7,206 nt of DNA from Ruminococcaceae bacterium UBA7127 (GTDB taxonomy: Bacteria; Bacillota; Clostridia; Oscillospirales; Acutalibacteraceae). Below, piece after piece: positions 1 through 6,584 of the stretch. The position numbers were made by a program, and so were the translations under genes. Below the pieces are notes generated by a model. It was given only the letters and a program-made list of their open reading frames with translations. It was not told where the DNA came from and ran no database searches. The stretch's first letter is position 1. Every line of letters starts with the position of its first letter. Where the stretch lies: contig DKXL01000028.1 in NCBI GenBank assembly GCA_002493005.1, positions 1-7,206 on the forward strand, given 5' to 3'.

Positions 1-27
1 TCCAGAACCTATAGTTCTACGCAAAAG

Positions 28-516
28 CTATGTCCATTTTTCATCAGAGAATTGGGCATTATTTTTTACTTTAAATATCTTTTTGCATAAACTTTTTCCG
101 TATGCTACTGCATTATAAGCACCTCCGAAATCTCTATATGTACAATCAATGGTATATTCACTCTTTTCTATTATCCATTTGTTCCTTTTTGTAATAGCTG
201 ATTTGTAATGTACCCCCATCAATTGGTCTGGAAGCACTATATCATCATACATACTCTCATAGTATTCTTTGTCAGCATTTAAAACATCTGAAAAGTATGG
301 AATTACTAAGACTAATTTTATACACGGATGTACCTTTTTTAAGGAACGCACAACCGATGAAAATTTTTCATCGGTTTCTCCCCTACCTCCAGTTAGAAAT
401 ATCTCAACTCCATATTCATTTATTAAGCTTTCAATAATCGCATATAATTCAGATTCAATATTAAAATATATTTTTCTATGACCAAATGCACAGCAAGTAC
501 TTTTACTGCTACTCAT
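28..516 (-). CDS. SLOG-family (YpsA/DUF1273-like) nucleotide-binding fold protein
   Basis: A 162-aa single-domain protein resembling the small SLOG (Rossmann-like) proteins of Firmicutes. Visible landmarks are GHR at residues 12-14 after a first beta strand, LTGGRGETDE at 41-50 (the glycine-rich phosphate-binding type loop), a hydrophobic strand KLVLVIP at 67-73, RNKWIIEKSE at 111-120 and GGAYNA at 131-136. No membrane segment or effector domain is fused to it. SLOG folds are known to bind nucleotides or nucleotide-derived ligands; the ligand and role here are unknown. The start at 516 is preferred over an in-frame ATG at 534 for two reasons. It has GGGGTGG/GGCAGG just upstream, and the predicted promoter (535-563) would begin transcription near 528, downstream of the ATG at 534. 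The gene is AT-rich (about 30% GC over the parts counted) and divergent from an XRE regulator. The fold is fairly certain; the function is not. Confidence 0.75.
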   Translation of the reverse strand: MSSSKSTCCAFGHRKIYFNIESELYAIIESLINEYGVEIFLTGGRGETDEKFSSVVRSLKKVHPCIKLVLVIPYFSDVLNADKEYYESMYDDIVLPDQLMGVHYKSAITKRNKWIIEKSEYTIDCTYRDFGGAYNAVAYGKSLCKKIFKVKNNAQFSDEKWT

Positions 517-532
517 AAACCTGCCACCCCAC

Positions 533-639
533 ATACTATAAGCACTTTACTGTAAAATTACAATATTTATAGTATATCACTTTTAACTAATAATATCAAT
601 AGTCTGTGTTTATTTTATCAAAATACTTATAGACTATAA
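533..639. promoter_or_regulatory. Three operator-like TTATAG elements between divergent genes
   Basis: The nine-mer TTATAGTAT occurs on the minus strand at 533-541 and on the plus strand at 567-575. A third site at 627-639 is the odd palindrome TTATAGACTATAA, with 6-bp arms around a central A. Site one sits on the SLOG-gene -10 box. Site three lies just upstream of the XRE-gene ribosome-binding site. A 7-bp inverted repeat, ATAGTCT (599-605) with AGACTAT (631-637), overlaps site three. Such spaced dyads are typical operators of XRE regulators. Assignment to the adjacent regulator is inference, and the AT-rich background weakens the statistics. Confidence 0.4.
535..563 (-). promoter_or_regulatory. 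Predicted sigma-A promoter for the SLOG gene
   Basis: On the minus strand, TTGTAA (558-563, 4 of 6 matches to TTGACA) and TATAGT (535-540, 5 of 6 matches to TATAAT) are separated by exactly 17 nt. The start site would fall near 528, leaving a leader of about 12 nt before the ATG at 516, just enough for the GGGGTGG ribosome-binding sequence. The -10 box overlaps one copy of the repeated TTATAGTAT element, so a regulator bound there would compete with RNA polymerase. Confidence 0.5.
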
Positions 640-656
640 ACAGGATGGTGATTACT

Positions 657-995
657 ATGAGTAATATAGCAAAATTGATTGGACGACGCATTCGTAACTA
701 CAGAACTCAGCTTGGCTTAAGTCAAGAAAGGCTCGCAGAGCTGTCAAAATGCCACCCAACATACATCGGACAGCTTGAGCGTGGCGAGAAAAATGCTACT
801 CTCGAAAGTATTGAGAGAGTAGCATCTGCCTTAAATATACCTCTTTCAAAACTGTTTGAGAAAATTGATGATTCAATAGGCAATCAGCGCAATATTCCTT
901 TAGAGTGCTATGAGTTTATAGCCTCTAAAAGCAAGTCAGAACAAGAACAGCTTTATAAGATTATTTTTGAAGTTGATAAATATAAAAACAACTAA
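657..995 (+). CDS. XRE-family (HTH_3) transcriptional regulator
   Basis: A 112-aa DNA-binding protein. A Cro/C1-type helix-turn-helix covers about residues 4-64: IGRRIRNYRTQLGLSQERLAE, then the recognition-helix region HPTYIGQLERGEKN, then TLESIERVASALNIPLSKLF. The compact architecture is like that of restriction-modification controller proteins and phage or ICE repressors. The C-terminal 45 residues are charged and helical, without a peptidase or sensor domain. The ATG at 657 is preferred over one at 645, because the purine-rich AGGATGGTG (642-650) is correctly spaced for 657 but abuts 645. The gene is divergent from the SLOG gene, with operator-like dyads between, and its stop is 10 bp from the convergent winged-helix gene with no terminator visible. 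It probably autoregulates and controls the SLOG gene; which regulon it serves is not shown. Confidence 0.85.
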   Translation: MSNIAKLIGRRIRNYRTQLGLSQERLAELSKCHPTYIGQLERGEKNATLESIERVASALNIPLSKLFEKIDDSIGNQRNIPLECYEFIASKSKSEQEQLYKIIFEVDKYKNN

Positions 996-1005
996 AGCAT
1001 ATATG

Positions 1006-1278
1006 TTACACTTTTGGAGATTTCTTTTTTATGACATATAGTAAACTGCTCTTACCACCTTTATCACGGTAACGCTGTTCGGTTTCAATAAGTCCGGCTT
1101 TTCTTAAATCCTTAATAGCTCTGCGAACTGTAGCTTGAGATAGCTTTATTTCTTTTGCAATAGTAGGAACAGAGGGCCAGCATTCGCCGTTTTTGTTGGA
1201 TCGGTCGTGGAGGTAGGTATATACGGCAACGGCTCTGTGCGGTAAGTCCATTTGATACAGAAAAGTTAATCTACTCAT
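1006..1278 (-). CDS. Small winged helix-turn-helix protein (HTH_36-like)
   Basis: A 90-aa protein that is almost entirely one winged-helix domain. DLPHRAVAVYTYLHDRSN (11-28) resembles the first helix of HTH_36 and of replication-initiator N-termini. CWPSVPTIAKEIKLSQATVRRAIKDLRKAGLIE (about 33-65) is the helix-turn-helix with its recognition helix, followed by a beta-hairpin wing with RYRDKGGKSSLLYVI (69-83). Its ATG overlaps the coupling-protein stop by 8 nt, and a perfect AGGAGG (1288-1293) lies 9 nt upstream inside the coupling-protein gene. The two are therefore almost certainly cotranscribed and translationally coupled. It is likely a DNA-binding regulator of the transfer operon. A relic of a replication initiator is an alternative, but no initiator catalytic domain follows. 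The target is unknown. Confidence 0.8.
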   Translation of the reverse strand: MSRLTFLYQMDLPHRAVAVYTYLHDRSNKNGECWPSVPTIAKEIKLSQATVRRAIKDLRKAGLIETEQRYRDKGGKSSLLYVIKKKSPKV

Positions 1279-3199
1279 TACTGTTATCCTCCTGTGGTTG
1301 TCTTTCTGTTCTGATGACTACTTTTCTTTGCTTGTCTGCGTTATGTTCAACACTTGAATTTTCGGGTTCTTCTGTTGACCCGTCTTGCTGTTCTGAATTA
1401 ATAGTATCGTCACTGTCGGTTTGTTCTGTGTTTGGTGAGGTCTTAAGATTTTCATTTTTCTTCTTTTTCTCACCGCTTGCTTCATCGAATTCCGAATCAT
1501 TTACTGGCGGTTCAAGATATTGAGGACAGTATGTCCGGATTATGTTGTTGAACAACTCCGAACGGTTTGCATAGTGAACTTCACGGTTGCCGTTTTCCAT
1601 GACCTCATACTTTTCCTCAAATTTAATGCCCCATTTGAAGAACAATTTCAGTTTAACTTTCATCGGATAAAATCCTGTTTTCATAACAACAAAAGTGCCT
1701 TTTGGAAGTGACTTCAGCTCATCGGGAGTCATCAGAGGTCGTTCTATCATCTGCAATGACTGTGACGGATCATTCTTGCTCCTGCTGACGGAACCTGACA
1801 TCACAGTTCTTGAACCGAGAGCTTTTGACAGCACTTCTGCACTTGTACTGTTAGGAGCAAAGCCACCGAAGATTATGAGCTGTGTGTTGTCGATAATTAC
1901 ATCAGCACCCTCTTTGCCGTAGTTGCGTTCAAGCTGTGCAAAGGATTGAATGATTGGAACTATCTGCAACCGCCTTGAACGGGATGCAGAGAACATCATC
2001 TCTGCCGAATCAATCTTCGGCAATGTTCCAAATTCATCGCAGAAGAACACACAGCGGTTTTTCAGTACACCGCCGTTTTCGTCTGCAACTGAAAGTATTT
2101 CACGGTAAAGCTGTTGAATAATCAGCGAAACCATAAAGAAAGTGTTGGGATTTTCTTCCGGCATTACAATGAAGATTGCACACTTTTCATTGCAGAATTT
2201 TTCAGCGCCAATCTCCATATCAAAACACAAAAGCTGTTCAAGCTCGGAATCCAGAAAAGCATTCAGCCTTGAAAGTGCCGTACTCATAACGCTTGACATA
2301 CTCTGCTCGGCTGTGTTCAGTGCGGCTCCTGCAAACCATTTTGCTTTGTGGTCGTCGGGAAGATAGTCCATTAAAAGCTGAAACTGATTTTTGCCTTTCT
2401 TATTGGTCGGCGCGAGTAATTCCTGAATGATTTTGAATACCGAAACAATATGCCTTTCTTTGGGTTCGCAGAATTCTGAAACAAGCAGAATGGTTGCTGT
2501 TAAAAGTCCCTCTGCCGCATCATAGAAGTAAGCGTTCTGTCCGAATGAAGCCGAGTCCATTCCCGAAAGAATAATTGTTTTTGAAATAATTTTTGCGTAT
2601 TTTTCTGCTCTTGCCTTGTAAACAAGCTGTTCGGGTTCAGCTCTGTATAAGTCCATATACTTGTTCACAAGATGCAGGAGATTATTGCCGTGCGAGCGTG
2701 TGGGATTACGCAAGTCTATGACTGAAATTTTGTAACCGTAATACTTTTCTGCAATCGTCCCATAATTGCGAACAATGTCGCCCTTAGTGTCGGTTGATAA
2801 AAATGACATACCCGTAGCACAGGCATATTCAATACACGGATAAAGCCAGTAGGCAGTCTTACCGACACCCGCCGCACCAATCATCATAGCGTGAACATCT
2901 CCTGTATCTACCATCGCAGTTGTGCCATTTTTTCTATTCTTGCAACCGACAACTATTCCTTGTTCAGTTGGTCTGCTATCAGGATTTGTACGCCATTCAT
3001 TTGGTTTAAAATCAATTTGCTTGTAGGTTTTCTTGATTTCCTTTTTAGTTGCCCAACGAGCCGTGCCGTGCTGACCTTGTCCGACCGTCTTGTTCTTTAT
3101 TCGGTTGAGGGAATAGTAATTTCCGACCGTAGAAATTATTATGAACAAGGCAAACATTGAACCTGTCACAATAATCAGAGTTATAACACCTGACGGCAT
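1271..3199 (-). CDS. VirD4/TraG-type conjugative coupling protein (T4CP ATPase)
   Basis: A 642-aa inner-membrane ATPase of the VirD4/TraG/TraD family, which docks the relaxosome to a type IV secretion channel and powers DNA export. One transmembrane segment is visible at about residues 5-24, followed by a conserved pre-ATPase motif, GQHGTARWATKKEI (41-54). Walker A is GAAGVGKT (107-114) and Walker B is VFFCDEFG (383-390, with adjacent D and E). SFAQLERNYG (418-427) and the PLMTPDELKSLPKGTFVV region (487-504) are typical of the Firmicutes CD1115-like subfamily. The last 70 residues form a disordered tail rich in E, D, S and K. The start has AAAGGA about 10 nt upstream, inside the Toprim gene, which it overlaps by 19 bp. 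Length and motifs look intact. Most relatives carry two N-terminal membrane helices, so the single one is slightly short. Confidence 0.93.
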   Translation of the reverse strand: MPSGVITLIIVTGSMFALFIIISTVGNYYSLNRIKNKTVGQGQHGTARWATKKEIKKTYKQIDFKPNEWRTNPDSRPTEQGIVVGCKNRKNGTTAMVDTGDVHAMMIGAAGVGKTAYWLYPCIEYACATGMSFLSTDTKGDIVRNYGTIAEKYYGYKISVIDLRNPTRSHGNNLLHLVNKYMDLYRAEPEQLVYKARAEKYAKIISKTIILSGMDSASFGQNAYFYDAAEGLLTATILLVSEFCEPKERHIVSVFKIIQELLAPTNKKGKNQFQLLMDYLPDDHKAKWFAGAALNTAEQSMSSVMSTALSRLNAFLDSELEQLLCFDMEIGAEKFCNEKCAIFIVMPEENPNTFFMVSLIIQQLYREILSVADENGGVLKNRCVFFCDEFGTLPKIDSAEMMFSASRSRRLQIVPIIQSFAQLERNYGKEGADVIIDNTQLIIFGGFAPNSTSAEVLSKALGSRTVMSGSVSRSKNDPSQSLQMIERPLMTPDELKSLPKGTFVVMKTGFYPMKVKLKLFFKWGIKFEEKYEVMENGNREVHYANRSELFNNIIRTYCPQYLEPPVNDSEFDEASGEKKKKNENLKTSPNTEQTDSDDTINSEQQDGSTEEPENSSVEHNADKQRKVVIRTERQPQEDNSNE

Positions 3200-4170
3200 A
3201 TTTCTTCAGTCCTTTCATCTTTCAAAATATCTTCGTTCCAGTCTTTATGAGTCGGAACAAGGCTTTCATTTTGAATATTCATTGAGTTTAATTTTTCGGC
3301 TATCCGTTTGTTTGCTCTCTGTCCTGCCTCGTCATTGTCAAAGCAGAGAAACACATTTTTGATGTTCGGATTGTCCTTCAGACATTGAAAAAGCACCCTG
3401 TCCGAGACGGAGCAGGATGCCGCATAGCTGTGACTTTTCCAATTATCCTTATGCATACTTATGAACGATAACATATCAATCGGAGCTTCAAATAAAAATA
3501 TCTTGTCGCTTGTGCCATACCAATGAAAGCTGAATTCCGGCTGACTGCCTGCAACATTTCCCTTATAAGGATGGCTTGTCACCGTTCCTCTCTTGTGTGC
3601 GTGGCGAGGTATACCGTTTAAATCATAGCCGACAAATACTGCGTTGTGATAATCGGCTGACTCATAAATCATTTTGTTTTTGACAAACTCAAAAAGCACA
3701 TCCTTGTCAATGCCACGAGTCAACAGCAGATAAGAAAAAACTCTGCTCATTCTGTCATTCCTCGGCGGCAGTTCAAAGGGTTTGTGTACTTTTTCTATAA
3801 GCGGTGAGGTTATGATTTGATCGCCACAGTTATTCAAAAGCATTTCCACCGCTTCGGAATAGTCCTTGTTGTAAAATCTGCGGACAAAGTCAACCGCATC
3901 ACCGCCTTTCTGTTCGTATTGATGATACCAGAGGTGACCTCTGATTGTAACCTTTTGCGAGCCGTCAAGCCATTCATATTCCGAACCTGATTTCTTGACT
4001 TTCTCGTCCTGATTGATTAAAAAATTTGCAAGGTCTGTTCGCCTTGCATGTTCTCTTTGTTCTTTTGTAAAATGAATATAGTTTGATATTTTAATCACTT
4101 CCTTGAGTATAATATATTTTTTCTTTCTGCTGTAATATCTTATAGTGGGTAGTTCTTCTCTTATCACCAT
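3181..4170 (-). CDS. DUF3991/Toprim-domain protein (primase-like, transfer-associated)
   Basis: A Toprim protein of the kind encoded beside relaxase and coupling-protein genes in Firmicutes elements, probably for DNA priming or processing. In numbering from a GTG at 4182, the conserved body begins at NYIHFTKEQREHARRTDLANFL (34-55). A CHC2-like region without zinc cysteines follows (WYHQYEQKGGDAVDFVRRFY, 85-104), then the DUF3991 part (FVKNKMIYESADYHNAVFVGYDLNG, 166-190). The Toprim fold holds the catalytic Glu in FLFEAPIDML (229-238), the DxD motif in CFDNDEAGQRA (280-290) and KDWNED (313-318). The start is uncertain: GTG 4182 and ATG 4170 both lie in or beside a 19-bp palindrome. AGGTG stands 9 nt before ATG 4170. 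The best ribosome-binding site, AAGGAAG (4098-4104), is instead spaced 8 nt before an ATA codon (4087-4089) at the start of the conserved region. The gene overlaps the coupling-protein gene by 19 bp. Confidence 0.85.
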   Translation of the reverse strand: MVIREELPTIRYYSRKKKYIILKEVIKISNYIHFTKEQREHARRTDLANFLINQDEKVKKSGSEYEWLDGSQKVTIRGHLWYHQYEQKGGDAVDFVRRFYNKDYSEAVEMLLNNCGDQIITSPLIEKVHKPFELPPRNDRMSRVFSYLLLTRGIDKDVLFEFVKNKMIYESADYHNAVFVGYDLNGIPRHAHKRGTVTSHPYKGNVAGSQPEFSFHWYGTSDKIFLFEAPIDMLSFISMHKDNWKSHSYAASCSVSDRVLFQCLKDNPNIKNVFLCFDNDEAGQRANKRIAEKLNSMNIQNESLVPTHKDWNEDILKDERTEEICRQVL

Positions 4171-4188
4171 GACAGGTGGCACCTGTCA
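4170..4188. repeat. 19-bp perfect palindrome TGACAGGTGGCACCTGTCA
   Basis: Nine-base arms flank a single central G, and the arms pair without mismatch. It sits at the 5' end of the Toprim reading frame. Read on the minus strand, its AGGTG is a usable ribosome-binding sequence for the ATG at 4170 and can pair with the CACCT of the other arm. It could be a regulator's operator, a translational hairpin, or a REP-like mobile palindrome. The sequence alone does not decide between these. Confidence 0.6.
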
Positions 4189-4308
4189 CGAATTGAGTAA
4201 AATTCTCCCTTGGCGGTGGATTGTTTTTTGATAGACAATTTTATTTATGTGTGGTATGATGATTTTAAATAAAACAATGACAAAATAGAATTCACAGAGG
4301 AAAACAAT
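4189..4308. other. AT-rich intergenic region between Toprim and 138-aa genes
   Basis: This stretch holds the plus-strand promoter and leader of the 138-aa gene. I see no convincing minus-strand promoter in it. The only minus-strand -10-like box nearby, TATACT (4106-4111), abuts the AAGGAAG sequence and would cut it off. The Toprim-coupling protein genes therefore either depend on readthrough from the relaxase operon across the antisense gene, or use a promoter I cannot recognise. Confidence 0.5.
4232..4260 (+). promoter_or_regulatory. Near-consensus extended -10 promoter for the 138-aa gene
   Basis: TAGACA (4232-4237, 5 of 6 matches to TTGACA) and TATGAT (4255-4260, 5 of 6 matches to TATAAT) are 17 nt apart, and TG at 4252-4253 makes it an extended -10. 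Transcription would start near 4267, giving a leader of about 40 nt with AGAGG (4296-4300) placed 8 nt before the ATG. This is the clearest promoter in the window, and no operator-like dyad lies directly on it. Confidence 0.7.
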
Positions 4309-4725
4309 ATGATAACAGCACCCGTATCAAAGGATAAATTATATTATTGGAAACAAATATGGCAAGAAAAAGTATCTTTCCTTAAACCCAACCGAATTAG
4401 CGGTATCCAACTCAATGAATACTTCAAAAATAAGTATTCTCCTATATTACACGAAGATAAACACTTTCAAGAAGTTGTAAAATCTAATCTTATAGAACAG
4501 TACGGAGAAGAAACAGCCAGTACCTCAAATATTATTTGCTATTTGGTCAATTCAGATGTTTATGTTGGAATTGAATTAGATACCGGATTTTTCCATATTG
4601 AAAGCAAAGATATTGAGAAGTGCATACCAATCTATGATGACTTGTATATTAAAAGAGGTTTGGATAAGGAAGATCTACAGAATTTTGTTTTAGTAGGTCA
4701 ATATATAGAACTTTTAAACATATAA
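4309..4725 (+). CDS. Unrecognised 138-aa protein, AT-rich inserted gene
   Basis: I do not recognise this protein. It is soluble-looking: no signal peptide, no membrane segment, no cysteine motif. The N-terminal part is basic and aromatic (KDKLYYWKQIWQEKVSFLKP, 8-27). The C-terminal half alternates beta-like strands (NIICYLVNSDVYVGIELD, 74-91; FFHIESKDI, 94-102) with an acidic helix and a final hydrophobic strand (NFVLVGQYIELL, 125-136). That pattern is compatible with a small alpha/beta immunity- or inhibitor-like fold, but this is only an impression. The gene has its own strong promoter and ribosome-binding site. It runs opposite to the transfer genes and has about 31% GC over the 360 bases counted, against roughly 43-50% in sampled coupling-protein stretches. 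It separates the relaxase from the Toprim gene, which suggests cargo acquired separately. Confidence 0.75.
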   Translation: MITAPVSKDKLYYWKQIWQEKVSFLKPNRISGIQLNEYFKNKYSPILHEDKHFQEVVKSNLIEQYGEETASTSNIICYLVNSDVYVGIELDTGFFHIESKDIEKCIPIYDDLYIKRGLDKEDLQNFVLVGQYIELLNI

Positions 4726-4742
4726 ATTCAAGTTTATCTAAC

Positions 4743-6161
4743 TTACATTTTTAATCCCTGTGCCTGCTTTTTATCATTAATCTTCTGCTGTAGCTTTTTA
4801 TCCGTCCTTTGCACTTTCTGTTTTTCTTCAAAGCGAAGCCTACTTTGAATCATATCGCAGAGATAACGCAGGAGATAGAGTGATGAAACAACAACGCTGT
4901 TGCGGTTGGTTTTAATTGAATAACGAGGATACAAAACACCTCTGTCTGAATCAAAATCGGATTCGGCAGAGGCGTTTTCTTCATATTCAAATGGATTTGA
5001 AACAGATTCTTCGTCTGTATTCTCGCTTTCTTCCGCTTCATCATCAGAGGTACTTAATTTTAAAGCTTCCTTGATTATTGCATTCTTAATTGACTTGAAT
5101 TCCTTGTTGTTGACTAAAGGAATCCTGTCAGGCATTTCATCCGTGTAGGTACGGATTGTATTTTCTTTTTGCTCATACCAAAGGTTATACAGTTTTATAA
5201 TTCTGCTGTCATTGGCAAGCTCTTCAACAATAGAATCAACGATTGCTTTTACATCAGGTTTCAGATAGCCGTAAACCTTTTTACCTTTCGTTTTTAAAAG
5301 CCTGTCGGCAAGCTCCAACAGCTTATGCTGAATTGACGCGCTTATATATATTTCAGAGTTGATTTTTGAAACCAAATCCTCTACAATGTCACGAGCCTCT
5401 GCTCGGAGCTTATCCCTGTGTTCGGTTTGTTTCTGATAAATACTTATCAAGTCCTGACGGAAGATTACCTTTGCAAGATTTGATTTAATATTTTCAATGC
5501 CCTTTTCCGTCAGGTACGCTTCGTTGGGCTTTATTGAATATGCAATCATATGAATGTGAGGATGATGTCCCTCATTATGAAAGGCTGCATACCATCTGAA
5601 ATTTTCGGGAGCAATTTTCATATTCTCCGCTATCATATTTCGCTGTGAACGAATTAGATTCATCCAAGCTTTTGCATTGTTGTAACCCAGCCGTTCTGCA
5701 TCTTCTCGTTTTAGAGAAATAATATGTGTCCAGATATTGCTCTTACTTTCTGCAACCTCTTTCTGCACATTAGATAAAACTATCGGCACACCGTCATCGG
5801 TAAATAAGCCGTGTGAAGATACTTTTTCTACTCTCGGGCGCTGCGCGATATAGCTTACATATTTTTCTCGGTCGCCGAATAGTTCAGCGTGAGCTTCGGC
5901 AATCCGCAAAATCAATTCATCTGCATTACCTCTGTTCGGCTTATCAAGATAATCCTGATACTCATACAAGTCCTTTGAGTCAGGATAATCTTTTAATAAT
6001 TTATTGATAATCTTTTTCTGAACCGAAGTCGCTTCCATAAACTTCTGTGTGCTGACAGCCTTTTCAACTCCGTCACGGGTGGCAATGTATGAAACATAAT
6101 TCCCGATATGAGTTTTAGAATTCGGTTTTATATACGGTGATTTCATAATAATTCTCGGCAT
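4743..6161 (-). CDS. MOBP-type (MobP3-like) conjugative relaxase
   Basis: A 472-aa relaxase that would nick oriT, become covalently linked to the 5' end and pilot the strand into the recipient. The N-terminus, PRIIMKSPYIKPNSKTHIGNYVSYIATRDGVEK in outline (residues 2-34), has the layout of the MobP3 group. WTHIISLKREDAERLGYNN (144-162) and the three-histidine metal-site motif HNEGHHPHIHMIAYS (195-209) are diagnostic. Tyrosines at 22 and 25 are candidates for the nicking residue. The motif YVSYIAxR recurs at 22-29 and 101-108. From about 370 to 410 runs an acidic, Ser/Glu-rich linker, followed by a basic C-terminus (KQKVQRTDKKLQQK). AAAGG (6169-6173) lies 7 nt before the ATG and only 4 nt separate it from the RHH gene, so the two are coupled. 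It belongs with the nic site at 6757/6758. Confidence 0.9.
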   Translation of the reverse strand: MPRIIMKSPYIKPNSKTHIGNYVSYIATRDGVEKAVSTQKFMEATSVQKKIINKLLKDYPDSKDLYEYQDYLDKPNRGNADELILRIAEAHAELFGDREKYVSYIAQRPRVEKVSSHGLFTDDGVPIVLSNVQKEVAESKSNIWTHIISLKREDAERLGYNNAKAWMNLIRSQRNMIAENMKIAPENFRWYAAFHNEGHHPHIHMIAYSIKPNEAYLTEKGIENIKSNLAKVIFRQDLISIYQKQTEHRDKLRAEARDIVEDLVSKINSEIYISASIQHKLLELADRLLKTKGKKVYGYLKPDVKAIVDSIVEELANDSRIIKLYNLWYEQKENTIRTYTDEMPDRIPLVNNKEFKSIKNAIIKEALKLSTSDDEAEESENTDEESVSNPFEYEENASAESDFDSDRGVLYPRYSIKTNRNSVVVSSLYLLRYLCDMIQSRLRFEEKQKVQRTDKKLQQKINDKKQAQGLKM

Positions 6162-6164
6162 AGC

Positions 6165-6566
6165 TTAACCTTTCTGAAACCTGACTGCATCATCAAACTT
6201 ATATTTACCGCTGTTGCGTTTGACCTCATCAACACATATTTTTCTTAAGTCCCTCAGCTGACCTTCGGTAATATCATTGGTCGCCGCAACAACATGCATA
6301 AGCATTGCAAGCTCCACGCCCTGCTTGAACAGCACCCTTGCAATCCTATCCTCGGTATCAAGGATTTTTGAACTGATTACGGATTCCAAAGCAGGAGTAA
6401 GCACACGGCTTACATTCTTTGAGTTTAGCCAAGCAATGTAAAATTCTATTGCATCGGATATGAATTCACTTCGTGATGTTGCGTTGGTTTGCGCTATGGC
6501 ATTGTCACAGGCTTTGAGCAAATCCTGATTGATATACAGTCCTATTCTCTTTGAATCGTTGTCCAT
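6165..6566 (-). CDS. Ribbon-helix-helix relaxosome accessory protein (MobC-like)
   Basis: A 133-aa protein with an N-terminal ribbon-helix-helix domain: beta strand KRIGLYI (6-12), helix DLLKACDNAIAQTN (15-28) and helix SRSEFISDAIEFYIAWLNS (31-49). The C-terminal half is helical (PALESVISSKILDTEDRIARVLFKQGVELAMLMHVVA in outline, 58-94) and is probably a dimer or relaxase contact. RHH proteins in this position bind oriT and help the relaxase melt or reach nic; they often repress their own promoter. Position supports this: it is the first gene beside the predicted oriT and lies 4 nt from the relaxase gene. GGAAAGGTG lies just upstream of the ATG as ribosome-binding site. The RHH fold is clear. 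The MobC-like role comes from context. Confidence 0.8.
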   Translation of the reverse strand: MDNDSKRIGLYINQDLLKACDNAIAQTNATSRSEFISDAIEFYIAWLNSKNVSRVLTPALESVISSKILDTEDRIARVLFKQGVELAMLMHVVAATNDITEGQLRDLRKICVDEVKRNSGKYKFDDAVRFQKG

Positions 6567-6584
6567 TTTTCACCTTTCCTTTCG

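Noticed and set aside
4..18. AGAAC-CTATA-GTTCT stem at the left edge as a terminator of the SLOG gene
   Set aside because: The arms are only 5 bp and no T-tract is visible before the window ends, so it is indistinguishable from chance.
532..534. ATG at 534 as start of the SLOG gene
   Set aside because: It lacks a Shine-Dalgarno sequence and lies upstream of the predicted transcription start. The ATG at 516 has both signals.
645..647. ATG at 645 as start of the XRE gene
   Set aside because: The purine-rich sequence directly abuts it, while the ATG at 657 is correctly spaced and begins at the usual N-terminus of the domain.
1314..2366. Several plus-strand open frames of 60-75 codons opposite the coupling-protein gene
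   Set aside because: They are antisense shadows of a well-supported 642-aa gene, with serine/phenylalanine-rich composition and no ribosome-binding sites.
4717..4742. Possible bidirectional terminator between the convergent 138-aa and relaxase genes
   Set aside because: Only weak 5-bp AT-only stems (such as TAAAC with GTTTA) and no proper T-tract next to a GC stem.
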